Below are positions 1-5,761 of a stretch of DNA of 6,903 bases, in pieces (position 1 is the first letter of the stretch; the number at the start of each line of letters is the position of its first letter). Both the position numbers and the translations under genes were made by a program. The DNA is from Planctomycetales bacterium (GTDB taxonomy: Bacteria > Planctomycetota > Planctomycetia > Pirellulales > Thermoguttaceae). The stretch lies in assembly GCA_007122045.1 (NCBI GenBank), contig SKJM01000565.1:1-6903 (forward strand), in the 5' to 3' direction. The notes under the pieces are model-generated. The model ran no database searches and was not told the DNA's origin. It saw only the letters and a list, made by a program, of their open reading frames with translations.

Positions 1-1841
1 ATCTCCAGCAGGTATTCCTTCATGCGCTGGACGTAGCCGGGGCCTCGGGCCGCCTTTACGGCCGACCGGTAGATCGCCGGGTCCTCGTTCAGGTGGTCGA
101 TGATGTTGAGCACGCGCAGCGTGGCGTACGATCCTTCTTCCAACAGCGCAATCAGGCATGCCTGCGCCGCGTCGGTCTCCTCGCCGGCGTCGATCAGGCC
201 CCAGGCCGCCATGGCGCGCACCTCGTGCGCCGTGTCGTCCAGCCGCGCTTTCAGCGCCGCAACGGCCCGCTCGCTCAGTTCGTCGAGCATGAGCATCCCG
301 ACGGCGCCCCAGTAGCGCATTCCGGGATCGGTGCTTTCGAGCAACTCGATCAGGCGGCCGGCGTTTTCCGGATCGGCTTCCAGCGCCACGTCGGCCGCGT
401 CGAGGTAGGCCGGCAGGTCGTACAACTCCGGATCGCGCACCATCTCGTAAATAGTCGTGCCGTGTTCCGCGGCGCGCCGGGCCATCATCTCCTCGGGAAT
501 CAGGCCGGCGTCGTAGGTGGCCAACTGCCAGTTGCGCAACTCGACCCGCATCGCTTCGAGGTCCTGCTGATGCTCCGGGCGGGCGGCGAGGTTGATGACG
601 TTGTCGGGGTCGCGGTCGGTGTCGTAAAGCTCCTCGACGTGGGGCCGTGGCCGGAAGAAGCGGCCGGTGATCTCGTCCGTGCCGCCCGCTCGGTGATGCG
701 CTTCCCATGCCCGGGACGCCGCCAAGCGCCACAGGTACTCGAGGCGCTGCCCGGCGGGTACGTACGGCATGTAGTTCTTGATGTACAAGAACCGCCGGCC
801 GCGCACGGCGCGCACCTCGTCGTACCGTTCGTCCATGCGGCCGCGGAAGGCGAAGTGCGTGTCGCGCTCCGGCTCGGCGTTCGGCCCCAGGAAGATGCGC
901 CCCTGCATGTGGTCGGGCACCTCGGCGCCGGCGATGCTCAGCCAAGTCTTGGGCATATCGACGAAGCTGACCAGCCGGTCCACCGGCGTGCCCGGCTGCT
1001 CGGCGGGCCACAGGTGCCGGAACTTTTCCGGGATGCGGACGATGAAGGGGCTGTGCGTGCCGCTGTCGGTCAGAAAGCGCTTGCTCGCCGGCATCACTCC
1101 GCCGTGATCGGTGGTGAAGACGACGATGGTGCTGTCGGCCAGCCCGTCCTCCTCCAGCCGAGCGAGCATGGCGCCCACGCGGGCGTCCATCAACTGGACG
1201 GCGTCGGCGTAGTGGGCGTAGTTCTTGCGGATTCCCGGCACGTCGGGATGGTAGGCCCGCAGTCGCTGCAACGCCGGATCGTGCCGGGTGTTGTCGACGT
1301 CGCCGAAAGCGCTGCTCTCGTGGCTGGCTCCGAAATGGGCGACGTAGAAGAACGGCTGGTTCTCGCGCAGGTTCTGCCAAGCTTCTTTTCCGTGGTCGTC
1401 CCAGCAGTCGCGGTCGGAGCGGCCGCCGATGTTGTAGTCGGTCTTGCCCGGATTCATGCAATAATACCCGGCCGCCCGGAGAAGATCGGGGTAGTACGGG
1501 ATGCTCTCGTGGGGGATGGGGTAGCGGCTTCGCATCGGATGGGTCCCCATCGACAGCGCCAGCATACCGGTAACCCACGTGCTGCGCGAGGGGGCGCAGA
1601 CCGGCGCGTTGGCAAACGCCCGGGTGTAGCGAAAGCCCTCGCCGGCCAGCCGGTCGATGTTCGGCGTGGTGGCCGCCGGGTTCCCGTAGCACCCGAACCA
1701 GTTGACGTTGGCATCCTCGGCGTCGACCCAGAGGATGTTCGGTTGCGGCTGGGGTTGTCCGGCCAGCCCGCTGCCCGCCGCGCCGAGCCACAGCCCCGCC
1801 GCGGCCAGTGCGGCATAGCCCGTCCAATTCCAAATCGTCAT
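1..1841 (-). CDS. Secreted Cys-type sulfatase with HEAT-like C-terminal region (3' end cut by window edge)
   Basis: This is a probable exported sulfatase that hydrolyses sulfate esters or N-sulfo groups, most likely on polysaccharides; the substrate cannot be read from the sequence. It starts at ATG 1841, with AAAGGAG 8 bases upstream, and stays open for 613 codons to the window edge. Residues 1-28 form a signal peptide (hydrophobic core about 10-27, AxxGLAG cleavage region). The core carries NILWVDAEDAN (E42, D43 at the metal site), CAPSR with C82 as the formylglycine cysteine, KTDYN (K133), SHES (H174), DHGG (D245, H246) and SKR (K254). This motif set resembles the N-sulfoglucosamine sulfohydrolase-like branch. 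E42 stands where many sulfatases have a first Asp. From about residue 475 onward, Ala/Leu-rich helical repeats resemble HEAT repeats. Activity would need a formylglycine-generating enzyme, which is not in this window. The sulfatase call is firm; the subfamily is inferred. Confidence 0.93.
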   Translation of the reverse strand, partial: MTIWNWTGYAALAAAGLWLGAAGSGLAGQPQPQPNILWVDAEDANVNWFGCYGNPAATTPNIDRLAGEGFRYTRAFANAPVCAPSRSTWVTGMLALSMGTHPMRSRYPIPHESIPYYPDLLRAAGYYCMNPGKTDYNIGGRSDRDCWDDHGKEAWQNLRENQPFFYVAHFGASHESSAFGDVDNTRHDPALQRLRAYHPDVPGIRKNYAHYADAVQLMDARVGAMLARLEEDGLADSTIVVFTTDHGGVMPASKRFLTDSGTHSPFIVRIPEKFRHLWPAEQPGTPVDRLVSFVDMPKTWLSIAGAEVPDHMQGRIFLGPNAEPERDTHFAFRGRMDERYDEVRAVRGRRFLYIKNYMPYVPAGQRLEYLWRLAASRAWEAHHRAGGTDEITGRFFRPRPHVEELYDTDRDPDNVINLAARPEHQQDLEAMRVELRNWQLATYDAGLIPEEMMARRAAEHGTTIYEMVRDPELYDLPAYLDAADVALEADPENAGRLIELLESTDPGMRYWGAVGMLMLDELSERAVAALKARLDDTAHEVRAMAAWGLIDAGEETDAAQACLIALLEEGSYATLRVLNIIDHLNEDPAIYRSAVKAARGPGYVQRMKEYLLE

Positions 1842-1889
1842 GGTCCGCTCCTTTCAGTCGTTTCGTTGTGTGGGGGTATCCGCTTGCGC

Positions 1890-1918
1890 AGTGTAGCGGG
1901 GGCGACTTGCCCGGTCAA
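1890..1918 (-). promoter_or_regulatory. Sigma70-like promoter of the sulfatase gene
   Basis: On the minus strand, TTGACC (1913-1918, 5 of 6 to consensus) is followed after exactly 17 bases by TACACT (1890-1895, 4 of 6). Transcription would start near 1883, giving a leader of about 40 bases before the ATG at 1841. Position, spacing and orientation all fit the sulfatase. The call is a consensus match by eye. Confidence 0.6.
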
Positions 1919-1956
1919 TGACCTCGACCATCGACGGCGCCGTGAATGCCATTCTT

Positions 1957-1976
1957 GTGGGAGCATACGTACCCAC
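1957..1976. repeat. Small stem-loop in the divergent gap
   Basis: GTGGG at 1957-1961 pairs with CCCAC at 1972-1976 across a 10-base loop that contains TACGTA. The 5-bp stem is weak alone. It lies just before the stronger hairpin at 1982-2002 and upstream of the sulfatase promoter, so it could be part of a structured region or an operator-like site. Confidence 0.35.
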
Positions 1977-1981
1977 GCCAG

Positions 1982-2002
1982 GAGGGGCTTTTGGGGCCCC
2001 TC
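1982..2002. repeat. GC-rich stem-loop, terminator-like but lacking a proper U tract
   Basis: GAGGGGC at 1982-1988 pairs perfectly with GCCCCTC at 1996-2002 across the loop TTTTGGG. On the plus strand it is followed by TATTTG, which is only a weak U-rich tail. No plus-strand gene ends just upstream, so a terminator role is doubtful. It may belong to the chain of structures leading to the micro-ORFs at 2048 and 2116. Confidence 0.5.
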
Positions 2003-2047
2003 TATTTGCGGCTGTTCCGTTCCGGGGTATCGACAGGAGGTGAAAAA

Positions 2048-2113
2048 TTGCCATACCAGGCAGTGCGCCCCACCCGGCCGCTACCGCGTCCGACCTCCCC
2101 GGAGGGGAGGTGA
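2048..2113 (+). CDS. Possible 21-residue micro-ORF with TTG start behind a perfect Shine-Dalgarno
   Basis: AGGAGGTGA at 2035-2043 is a near-perfect match to the 16S rRNA tail, and TTG at 2048 sits 7 bases after GGAGG. The reading frame encodes about 21 residues (starting M/L-PYQAVRP, rich in Pro and Arg, ending SPEGR) and stops at TGA 2111-2113. It has no recognisable domain and is too short for homology by eye. The stop codon lies inside the Shine-Dalgarno of the next micro-ORF, so the two could be translationally coupled. The TTG start, small size and lack of conservation data make this a candidate only. It could equally be a chance feature of an intergenic repeat. Confidence 0.2.
   Translation: MPYQAVRPTRPLPRPTSPEGR
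2093..2111 (+). promoter_or_regulatory. Hairpin that would occlude the Shine-Dalgarno of the second micro-ORF
   Basis: ACCTCCCC at 2093-2100 pairs perfectly with GGGGAGGT at 2104-2111 across the loop GGA. The 3' arm contains GGAGGT, most of the Shine-Dalgarno for ATG 2116. In RNA the stem would hide that site, and a ribosome reaching the TGA at 2111 would open it. The pairing is seen directly; the regulatory role is inferred. Palindromes of this type also occur as dispersed extragenic repeats. Confidence 0.45.
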
Positions 2114-2115
2114 AG

Positions 2116-2184
2116 ATGCCGGCCACGACTTGTGTGCAACAACGATGGAGTCCCGGATTCAGCCGGCAAGAAGAAACTGCGTAG
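2116..2184 (+). CDS. Possible 22-residue micro-ORF with strong Shine-Dalgarno
   Basis: ATG 2116 lies 5 bases after GGAGG within GGAGGTGAA (2106-2114), a direct repeat of the GGAGGTGAA at 2036-2044. The frame runs 22 residues (MPATTCVQQRWSPGFSRQ and a short acidic end) to TAG 2182-2184. No domain, membrane segment or known leader peptide is recognised. Its last third lies in a second stem-loop (2151-2198), so ribosome position could influence folding. It sits about 245 bases upstream of lepB on the same strand. It is a candidate leader peptide or a by-product of a repeat; no function is claimed. Confidence 0.22.
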   Translation: MPATTCVQQRWSPGFSRQEETA

Positions 2185-2198
2185 AATCCAATCCGGGG
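2151..2198 (+). repeat. Long-loop stem-loop with an alternative pairing
   Basis: TCCCGGATT at 2151-2159 pairs with AATCCGGGG at 2190-2198 (8 Watson-Crick pairs plus one G-U) around a 30-base loop. GGATTC at 2155-2160 can instead pair with GAATCC at 2184-2189. The two pairings exclude each other. They straddle the stop codon of the second micro-ORF at 2182-2184, a layout compatible with, but not proof of, an attenuator. Confidence 0.4.
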
Positions 2199-2281
2199 CG
2201 CCTGCAACTCGAAACGGAAGGGCGTTGGGGTACCGCGGCGCCCGGCGGGAATTCCAAGTTCCCCACTCGGCCCGAATGCGG

Positions 2282-2287
2282 TATATT
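2282..2287 (+). promoter_or_regulatory. Candidate -10 box for the lepB-lptB operon
   Basis: TATATT (5 of 6 to consensus) lies in a locally AT-richer spot about 140 bases upstream of the lepB ATG. The best -35 candidate at 17-base spacing is TTCCCC (2259-2264), only 3 of 6. If used, transcription would start near 2294, downstream of the micro-ORFs, so those would not belong to this transcript. The match is weak. Confidence 0.25.
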
Positions 2288-2392
2288 ACAGGAAAGTCGC
2301 GGGGTGGCTGGTTCCGGTAGGCAGGGCAACCGTTTTTCCTCGCAGACGGAACAGCCGCGGTATTTGCCGGCATCCGGTCACCCAATCTGTAG

Positions 2393-2409
2393 CCCCACAA
2401 TTAGTGGGG
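2393..2409 (+). repeat. Stem-loop just upstream of lepB
   Basis: CCCCAC at 2393-2398 pairs with GTGGGG at 2404-2409 across the loop AATTA. It ends 20 bases before the lepB ATG, leaving a weak Shine-Dalgarno-like stretch (AAGTGAG, 2420-2426) free. It could modulate lepB translation or mRNA stability; the role is unproven. Confidence 0.4.
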
Positions 2410-2429
2410 TGCCACGAGCAAGTGAGTCC

Positions 2430-4172
2430 ATGACCAAACGCAAGTCGCCTAAACAGCGGGAGCGGGCCGCCAGGGTCGCCGCCGTGCAAGCCAAGAGCAC
2501 CGCGCCCGGGAAGAAGGAGCAACCGAGCGAGCAGGGCAAGTCGGGCATGTTTTCACAAGCGGCCGTACGGGAAACCGTCGAGTCGGTTGTCATCGCCTTC
2601 GTCCTGGCCTTCCTGTTTCGGACGTTCGAGGCCGAGGCGTTCGTCATCCCCACCGGTTCGATGGCCCCGACGCTCATGGGGCGGCACAAGGACTTCGAGT
2701 GTCCGGCATGCGGCCACTGGTATCAGATCAGCGCCAGCGAGGAGATCGACCAGGAGACGAATCGGGCGACGGAGCACTACGTGCAGGCCGGCACCTGCCC
2801 GATGTGCCGGTTCACGGCCGACCTGGCGCCCCGCAATCCGCAGTCGAAGAACTACCCCTCCTACAGCGGGGATCGGATCCTGGTGGGCAAGTTCGCCTAC
2901 GAGTTCAACGAACCGCAACGGTGGGACGTGGCCGTGTTCAAGTATCCGGGCAACGCGGTGACGAACTACATCAAGCGGATTGTCGGGCTGCCGGGCGAGA
3001 CGGTCGTCATCCGCGACGGCGACATTTTCATCGCCGGCCCGGACGACTCCGAACGCCTCGAAATCGCCCGCAAACCGCCGGACAAGCTCCTGGCGATGCT
3101 CCAATTGGTGTTCGACAATCGGTATACGCCGCGAATGATTGAGTTTGGATTCCCCAAACGTTGGGGCGCCGCCGAGCCGCCGGGCAGTCCCGGGCGGTTC
3201 GAGGCCGTCGATCCCGACGGATGCCTGGAGTTTGAGACCGACGGGTCGGCGCCGGGCGAAACGTGGCTGCGGTACGCCCACCGCGTACCGACGTCGCACC
3301 ATTGGCGTGCCGTGGAGCGCGAGGGACGGCTTCCGCCGGGGAGGCCGCCGTCGCCGGAGCTGATCCGCGACTTCACGGCCTACAATACCAGCCGCACAAG
3401 CCACCTGCACTCCTTGCACCCCAGCGTGCTGGGTGAACACTGGGTGGGCGATCTGGCGCTGGAATGCACCGTGGAAGTGCTCTCGGAAGCCGGCGTGGTG
3501 ATCCTCGAGTTGGTCAAGGGGGGCGAGCGTTTCCAGGTGCGGTTCGACGTGGCGACCGGCGAGGCCGACCTCTCCATTGCCGGCCGCCCCGACTGGCGGC
3601 CCACCGCCTCCACCCGGTTGCGCGGCGCGGGCACCTACCGCCTCCGCTTCGCCAACTGCGACGACAAGCTTTACGTGTGGGTCCAGGACCGCTTCGTCGA
3701 GTTCGACCTCCCGACGCGGTATCACGGCTTGGACAACGATTCGCCCACCGAGGCCGACCTCCGGCCGGCCTCGGTCGGTTCGCGCGGGTGCGCCATGCGG
3801 GTGACCGACCTGCGGATCCTGCGCGACGTGTACTACATTGCCGTTACCAGCCGGAACCGGATGGCAGCGACCGATGATTTTCGCAGCTCCGACGCGCCCG
3901 ACATGTGGGTGCCCCAAAGCGACCGCCGCGAGGTAGTCTTCCACATGGACGAAGACCAGTTCTTCATGCTGGGCGACAACAGCTTGCGGAGCAAGGACGG
4001 CCGGCTGTGGGCCGAGCCGGGTCCCGAGGGGCCGGATCACCACGTCGATCGCGAGGCGCTGATCGGCAAGGCCATCTTGATCTATTGGCCGCACTCGTGG
4101 CACCGCATTCCGGGAACGCCGATTCCGTTCCCCTTCTTCCCCAACTTCGCAAGGATGGGATTCGTCCGCTAG
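2430..4172 (+). CDS. lepB: Signal peptidase I with zinc-ribbon and LamG-like insertions
   Basis: This membrane-bound Ser/Lys endopeptidase (family S26) cleaves signal peptides from exported proteins. It has 580 residues; typical bacterial enzymes have about 200-350. Order: basic N-terminus (1-40), one membrane segment (about 50-63), PTGSMAP with catalytic S77, a CPAC...CPMC pair (C91, C94, C123, C126) that looks like a zinc ribbon, a GDRILVGKF strand (147-155), NYIKRIVGLPGE with catalytic K182, an insert of about 235 residues (233-467), and the GDN box with a Ser-Lys-Asp-Gly-Arg motif (515-525). Part of the insert (about 337-430, with HWVGDLAL and GTYRLRF) resembles a LamG/concanavalin-type beta-sandwich. 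Similar inserts are, as I recall, seen in planctomycete LepB. ATG 2430 is chosen because the basic N-terminus starts there; an in-frame GTG at 2409 is possible and the ribosome site is weak. lptB follows after 9 bases. Confidence 0.93.
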   Translation: MTKRKSPKQRERAARVAAVQAKSTAPGKKEQPSEQGKSGMFSQAAVRETVESVVIAFVLAFLFRTFEAEAFVIPTGSMAPTLMGRHKDFECPACGHWYQISASEEIDQETNRATEHYVQAGTCPMCRFTADLAPRNPQSKNYPSYSGDRILVGKFAYEFNEPQRWDVAVFKYPGNAVTNYIKRIVGLPGETVVIRDGDIFIAGPDDSERLEIARKPPDKLLAMLQLVFDNRYTPRMIEFGFPKRWGAAEPPGSPGRFEAVDPDGCLEFETDGSAPGETWLRYAHRVPTSHHWRAVEREGRLPPGRPPSPELIRDFTAYNTSRTSHLHSLHPSVLGEHWVGDLALECTVEVLSEAGVVILELVKGGERFQVRFDVATGEADLSIAGRPDWRPTASTRLRGAGTYRLRFANCDDKLYVWVQDRFVEFDLPTRYHGLDNDSPTEADLRPASVGSRGCAMRVTDLRILRDVYYIAVTSRNRMAATDDFRSSDAPDMWVPQSDRREVVFHMDEDQFFMLGDNSLRSKDGRLWAEPGPEGPDHHVDREALIGKAILIYWPHSWHRIPGTPIPFPFFPNFARMGFVR

Positions 4173-4181
4173 GATGCCAGC

Positions 4182-4985
4182 ATGCTCGAAGTCCACGGAT
4201 TGGTCAAGACGTACGGAACCCGCCGCGTGGTCGACCAGGTCGATTTCCAGGTCGGCCGCGGCGAGATCGTCGGCCTGCTCGGCCCCAACGGCGCGGGCAA
4301 GACCACCTGCTTCCGGATGACGTGCGGGATGATCGAGCCCAACGCGGGCAAGGTGGTGCTCGGCGGCCAGGACGTCACCCACTGGCCCATGTACCGCCGG
4401 TGCCGCGACGGCGGGATGGGCTACCTGGCCCAGGAGTCGAGCGTCTTTCGCAAGCTCACCGTCGAGAAGAACCTGCTGGGCGTCATGGAGATGCTCGGGT
4501 TCAGTTGGAAGAGGCGGCGGGCCCGCTGCGACGAGCTGCTCGAGCAGTTCGACATTGCGCGGCTGCGCAAGTCGCTGGCCATGTCGCTCTCCGGCGGCGA
4601 ACGGCGGCGCCTGGAAATCGCCCGCTGCCTCGTCTCCGACCCCAAGCTCATCCTGCTCGACGAGCCCTTCACGGGCATCGACCCGGTGACCATCGCCAGC
4701 ATCCAACGGATCATCCGCGCCCTGCGGGAGGCGGGCATCTCGATTCTCGTTACCGACCACCAGGTGCGCGAGACGCTCCAGATTACCGACCGCAGCTACG
4801 TGATCAAGGACGGGCAGGTCCTGTGCCACGGTGCGCGGGACGAGGTGCTCTCGCATGGCGAGGCGCGCAAGTACTACTTCGGCGAAGACATGGACATGGG
4901 CCGCGGCGCGCCGGCGCCCCCGCACGCGCCGCCGGCCACCGAGTCGGGCCGGCTCCCCGCCCGGCCCGTCCGAAGGAGCGGCTAG
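4182..4985 (+). CDS. lptB: LPS export ABC transporter ATPase LptB
   Basis: This cytoplasmic ATPase drives the LptB2FGC complex, which extracts LPS from the inner membrane and pushes it along the Lpt bridge. It has 267 residues: Walker A GPNGAGKTT (34-42), Q-loop Q84, signature LSGGE (136-140), Walker B LILLDEP (156-162) and H-loop H193. The stretch PMYRRCRDGGMGYLAQESSVFRKLTVEKN (69-97, given by position) matches the LptB pattern of PMH..R...GIGYLPQE.SIFRKLTV.DN, which separates it from generic ABC ATPases. The last 27 residues, after KYYFGEDMDMG, are Pro/Ala/Arg-rich, probably disordered, and absent from the E. coli protein of about 241 residues. It starts 9 bases after the lepB stop with a short AGGA (4171-4174), so it is almost certainly co-transcribed with lepB. 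No lptA, lptC, lptF or lptG is in the window. Confidence 0.9.
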   Translation: MLEVHGLVKTYGTRRVVDQVDFQVGRGEIVGLLGPNGAGKTTCFRMTCGMIEPNAGKVVLGGQDVTHWPMYRRCRDGGMGYLAQESSVFRKLTVEKNLLGVMEMLGFSWKRRRARCDELLEQFDIARLRKSLAMSLSGGERRRLEIARCLVSDPKLILLDEPFTGIDPVTIASIQRIIRALREAGISILVTDHQVRETLQITDRSYVIKDGQVLCHGARDEVLSHGEARKYYFGEDMDMGRGAPAPPHAPPATESGRLPARPVRRSG

Positions 4986-5011
4986 GCCGGATTATTCATG
5001 GAGGGTGGGAC

Positions 5012-5139
5012 GCGGTCGCGTAAGTCGTTGGTGGGACTGCGCAAGCCACGCTTGGCTGGTTTGCACGTCGTGCGTTGGAAGCAGGCCCGGCCGAGCGACC
5101 GAAGTCCCACCAGGCTCTTGGCTTGCTTGTCACCACCCT
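5012..5139. repeat. Structured convergent gap with several inverted repeats
   Basis: This lies in the 184-base gap between the 3' ends of lptB and the RsbW-like gene. AGGGTGG (5012-5018) matches CCACCCT (5133-5139). TGGTGGGACT (5029-5038) matches AGTCCCACCA (5103-5112), a perfect 10-base pair. GCAAGCCA (5041-5048) matches TGGCTTGC (5119-5126). The last two cross, so they cannot both nest in one simple fold. Inside are AGCCA/TGGCT (5044-5048/5053-5057) and GCACG/CGTGC (5063-5067/5069-5073). No U run follows, so it is not a classic terminator. It may be a dispersed repeat, a two-way transcription barrier or a structured RNA. No coding evidence is seen. Confidence 0.5.
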
Positions 5140-5169
5140 ACATCGTGATGCATCATCCGGGCCGGCCCG

Positions 5170-5604
5170 TCACGGATCGGCATCGTCCGCCCGGCGCTTC
5201 TCCAGCACGACGGTATTGCCCGAAGGGGTATATCGGACCGCCGTCATGAAGTGCCGCATGAGCATCAGGCCCCGGCCGCGGGGGCATTGGAGCCGCTCGG
5301 GATCGGTCGGGTCGGGTACGGCCGCCGGGTCGAAACCGGCCCCCTCGTCGCAGATCTCGACGCGCACCAACTCGGGCCCCAGCCAACACCGAACGCGGAC
5401 CCGTTTGGCCGTGTCGTAGCAGTTGCCGTGGGCGATGGCGTTGACAATCGCTTCCTCCATGGCCAAGCGCACGCTGAACCGGTCGTGCCGGCTCCAGCCG
5501 GCGGCCTGCATCTGGCGGAGCAGCGCCTCCTGGATGCTCCGCCCGGCGCCCGCCTCGCTGGGAATTGACCGATCGGTCTGCCAGGTCCAATGCTCGTCAG
5601 CCAT
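5170..5604 (-). CDS. RsbW/SpoIIAB-like anti-sigma factor serine kinase ATPase
   Basis: This is a small GHKL ATPase of the anti-sigma type. Such proteins bind a sigma factor or other target and phosphorylate a partner STAS protein in a partner-switch. With the ATG at 5604 it has 144 residues, normal for the family. N box: EEAIVNAIAHGN (E50, E51, N55, H59, N61). G1: DEGAGF (D86, G88, G90). G2: RGRGL (109-113). The C-terminal half ends with a typical hydrophobic strand (TVVLEKR). The STAS gene lies upstream on the same strand, 157 bases away, and is the obvious partner. The start is uncertain: the frame is open back to ATG 5793, inside the STAS gene, and GTG 5748 has a GAAGG before it. I chose 5604 because the domain begins there, although its ribosome site is poor. 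No sigma factor gene is visible. Confidence 0.85.
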   Translation of the reverse strand: MADEHWTWQTDRSIPSEAGAGRSIQEALLRQMQAAGWSRHDRFSVRLAMEEAIVNAIAHGNCYDTAKRVRVRCWLGPELVRVEICDEGAGFDPAAVPDPTDPERLQCPRGRGLMLMRHFMTAVRYTPSGNTVVLEKRRADDADP

Positions 5605-5761
5605 CAGGCACCGTTGCGATAGGCTCAGGTCGTTCGAGGCGCCGGCCGCGAGGGGGTCGGGCCCCGGGGAAAAGGCAGGCTGCAAAGTGCGCGCCGCCCC
5701 CGCCGGCAAAACCTGATTGCCGGCCCGGGACACCTGGACACCCGACACGCGACCTTCGCCG

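Noticed and set aside
1854..2400. Two overlapping minus-strand frames of 117 and 132 residues in the divergent gap
   Set aside because: They have no domain and overlap each other, and one crosses the sulfatase promoter and leader. The gap is better explained as noncoding with stem-loops.
93..2429. Very long plus-strand open frame running through the sulfatase region and gap into lepB
   Set aside because: Its first part is antisense to a clear sulfatase and reads as low-complexity Val/Gly/Arg-rich protein. It stays open because of GC-rich codon bias. Only the part from 2430 is a real gene.
2145..2429. In-frame upstream ATG that would lengthen LepB by 95 residues
   Set aside because: The extension is low in hydrophobic content and unlike the family N-terminus, while the basic stretch before the membrane segment begins at 2430.
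2553..4925. 790-residue minus-strand open frame opposite lepB and lptB
   Set aside because: It is antisense to two genes with clear catalytic motifs, has no recognisable motif of its own and has the His/Val/Arg/Asp-rich composition of an antisense shadow.
3905..5023. 372-residue plus-strand open frame overlapping the end of lepB and all of lptB
   Set aside because: It is a frame-shifted shadow; the lptB frame at 4182-4985 carries all ABC ATPase motifs.
4998..5249. Small plus-strand frames in the convergent gap
   Set aside because: They run into the antisense of the ATPase gene, have no good ribosome site and no recognisable protein features. The inverted repeats explain the region better.
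5662..5669. CCCCGGGG palindrome followed by AAAA, as a possible terminator
   Set aside because: It has only 8 bases with no loop. It lies between two genes of one operon, and the T run is on the wrong side for minus-strand transcription.
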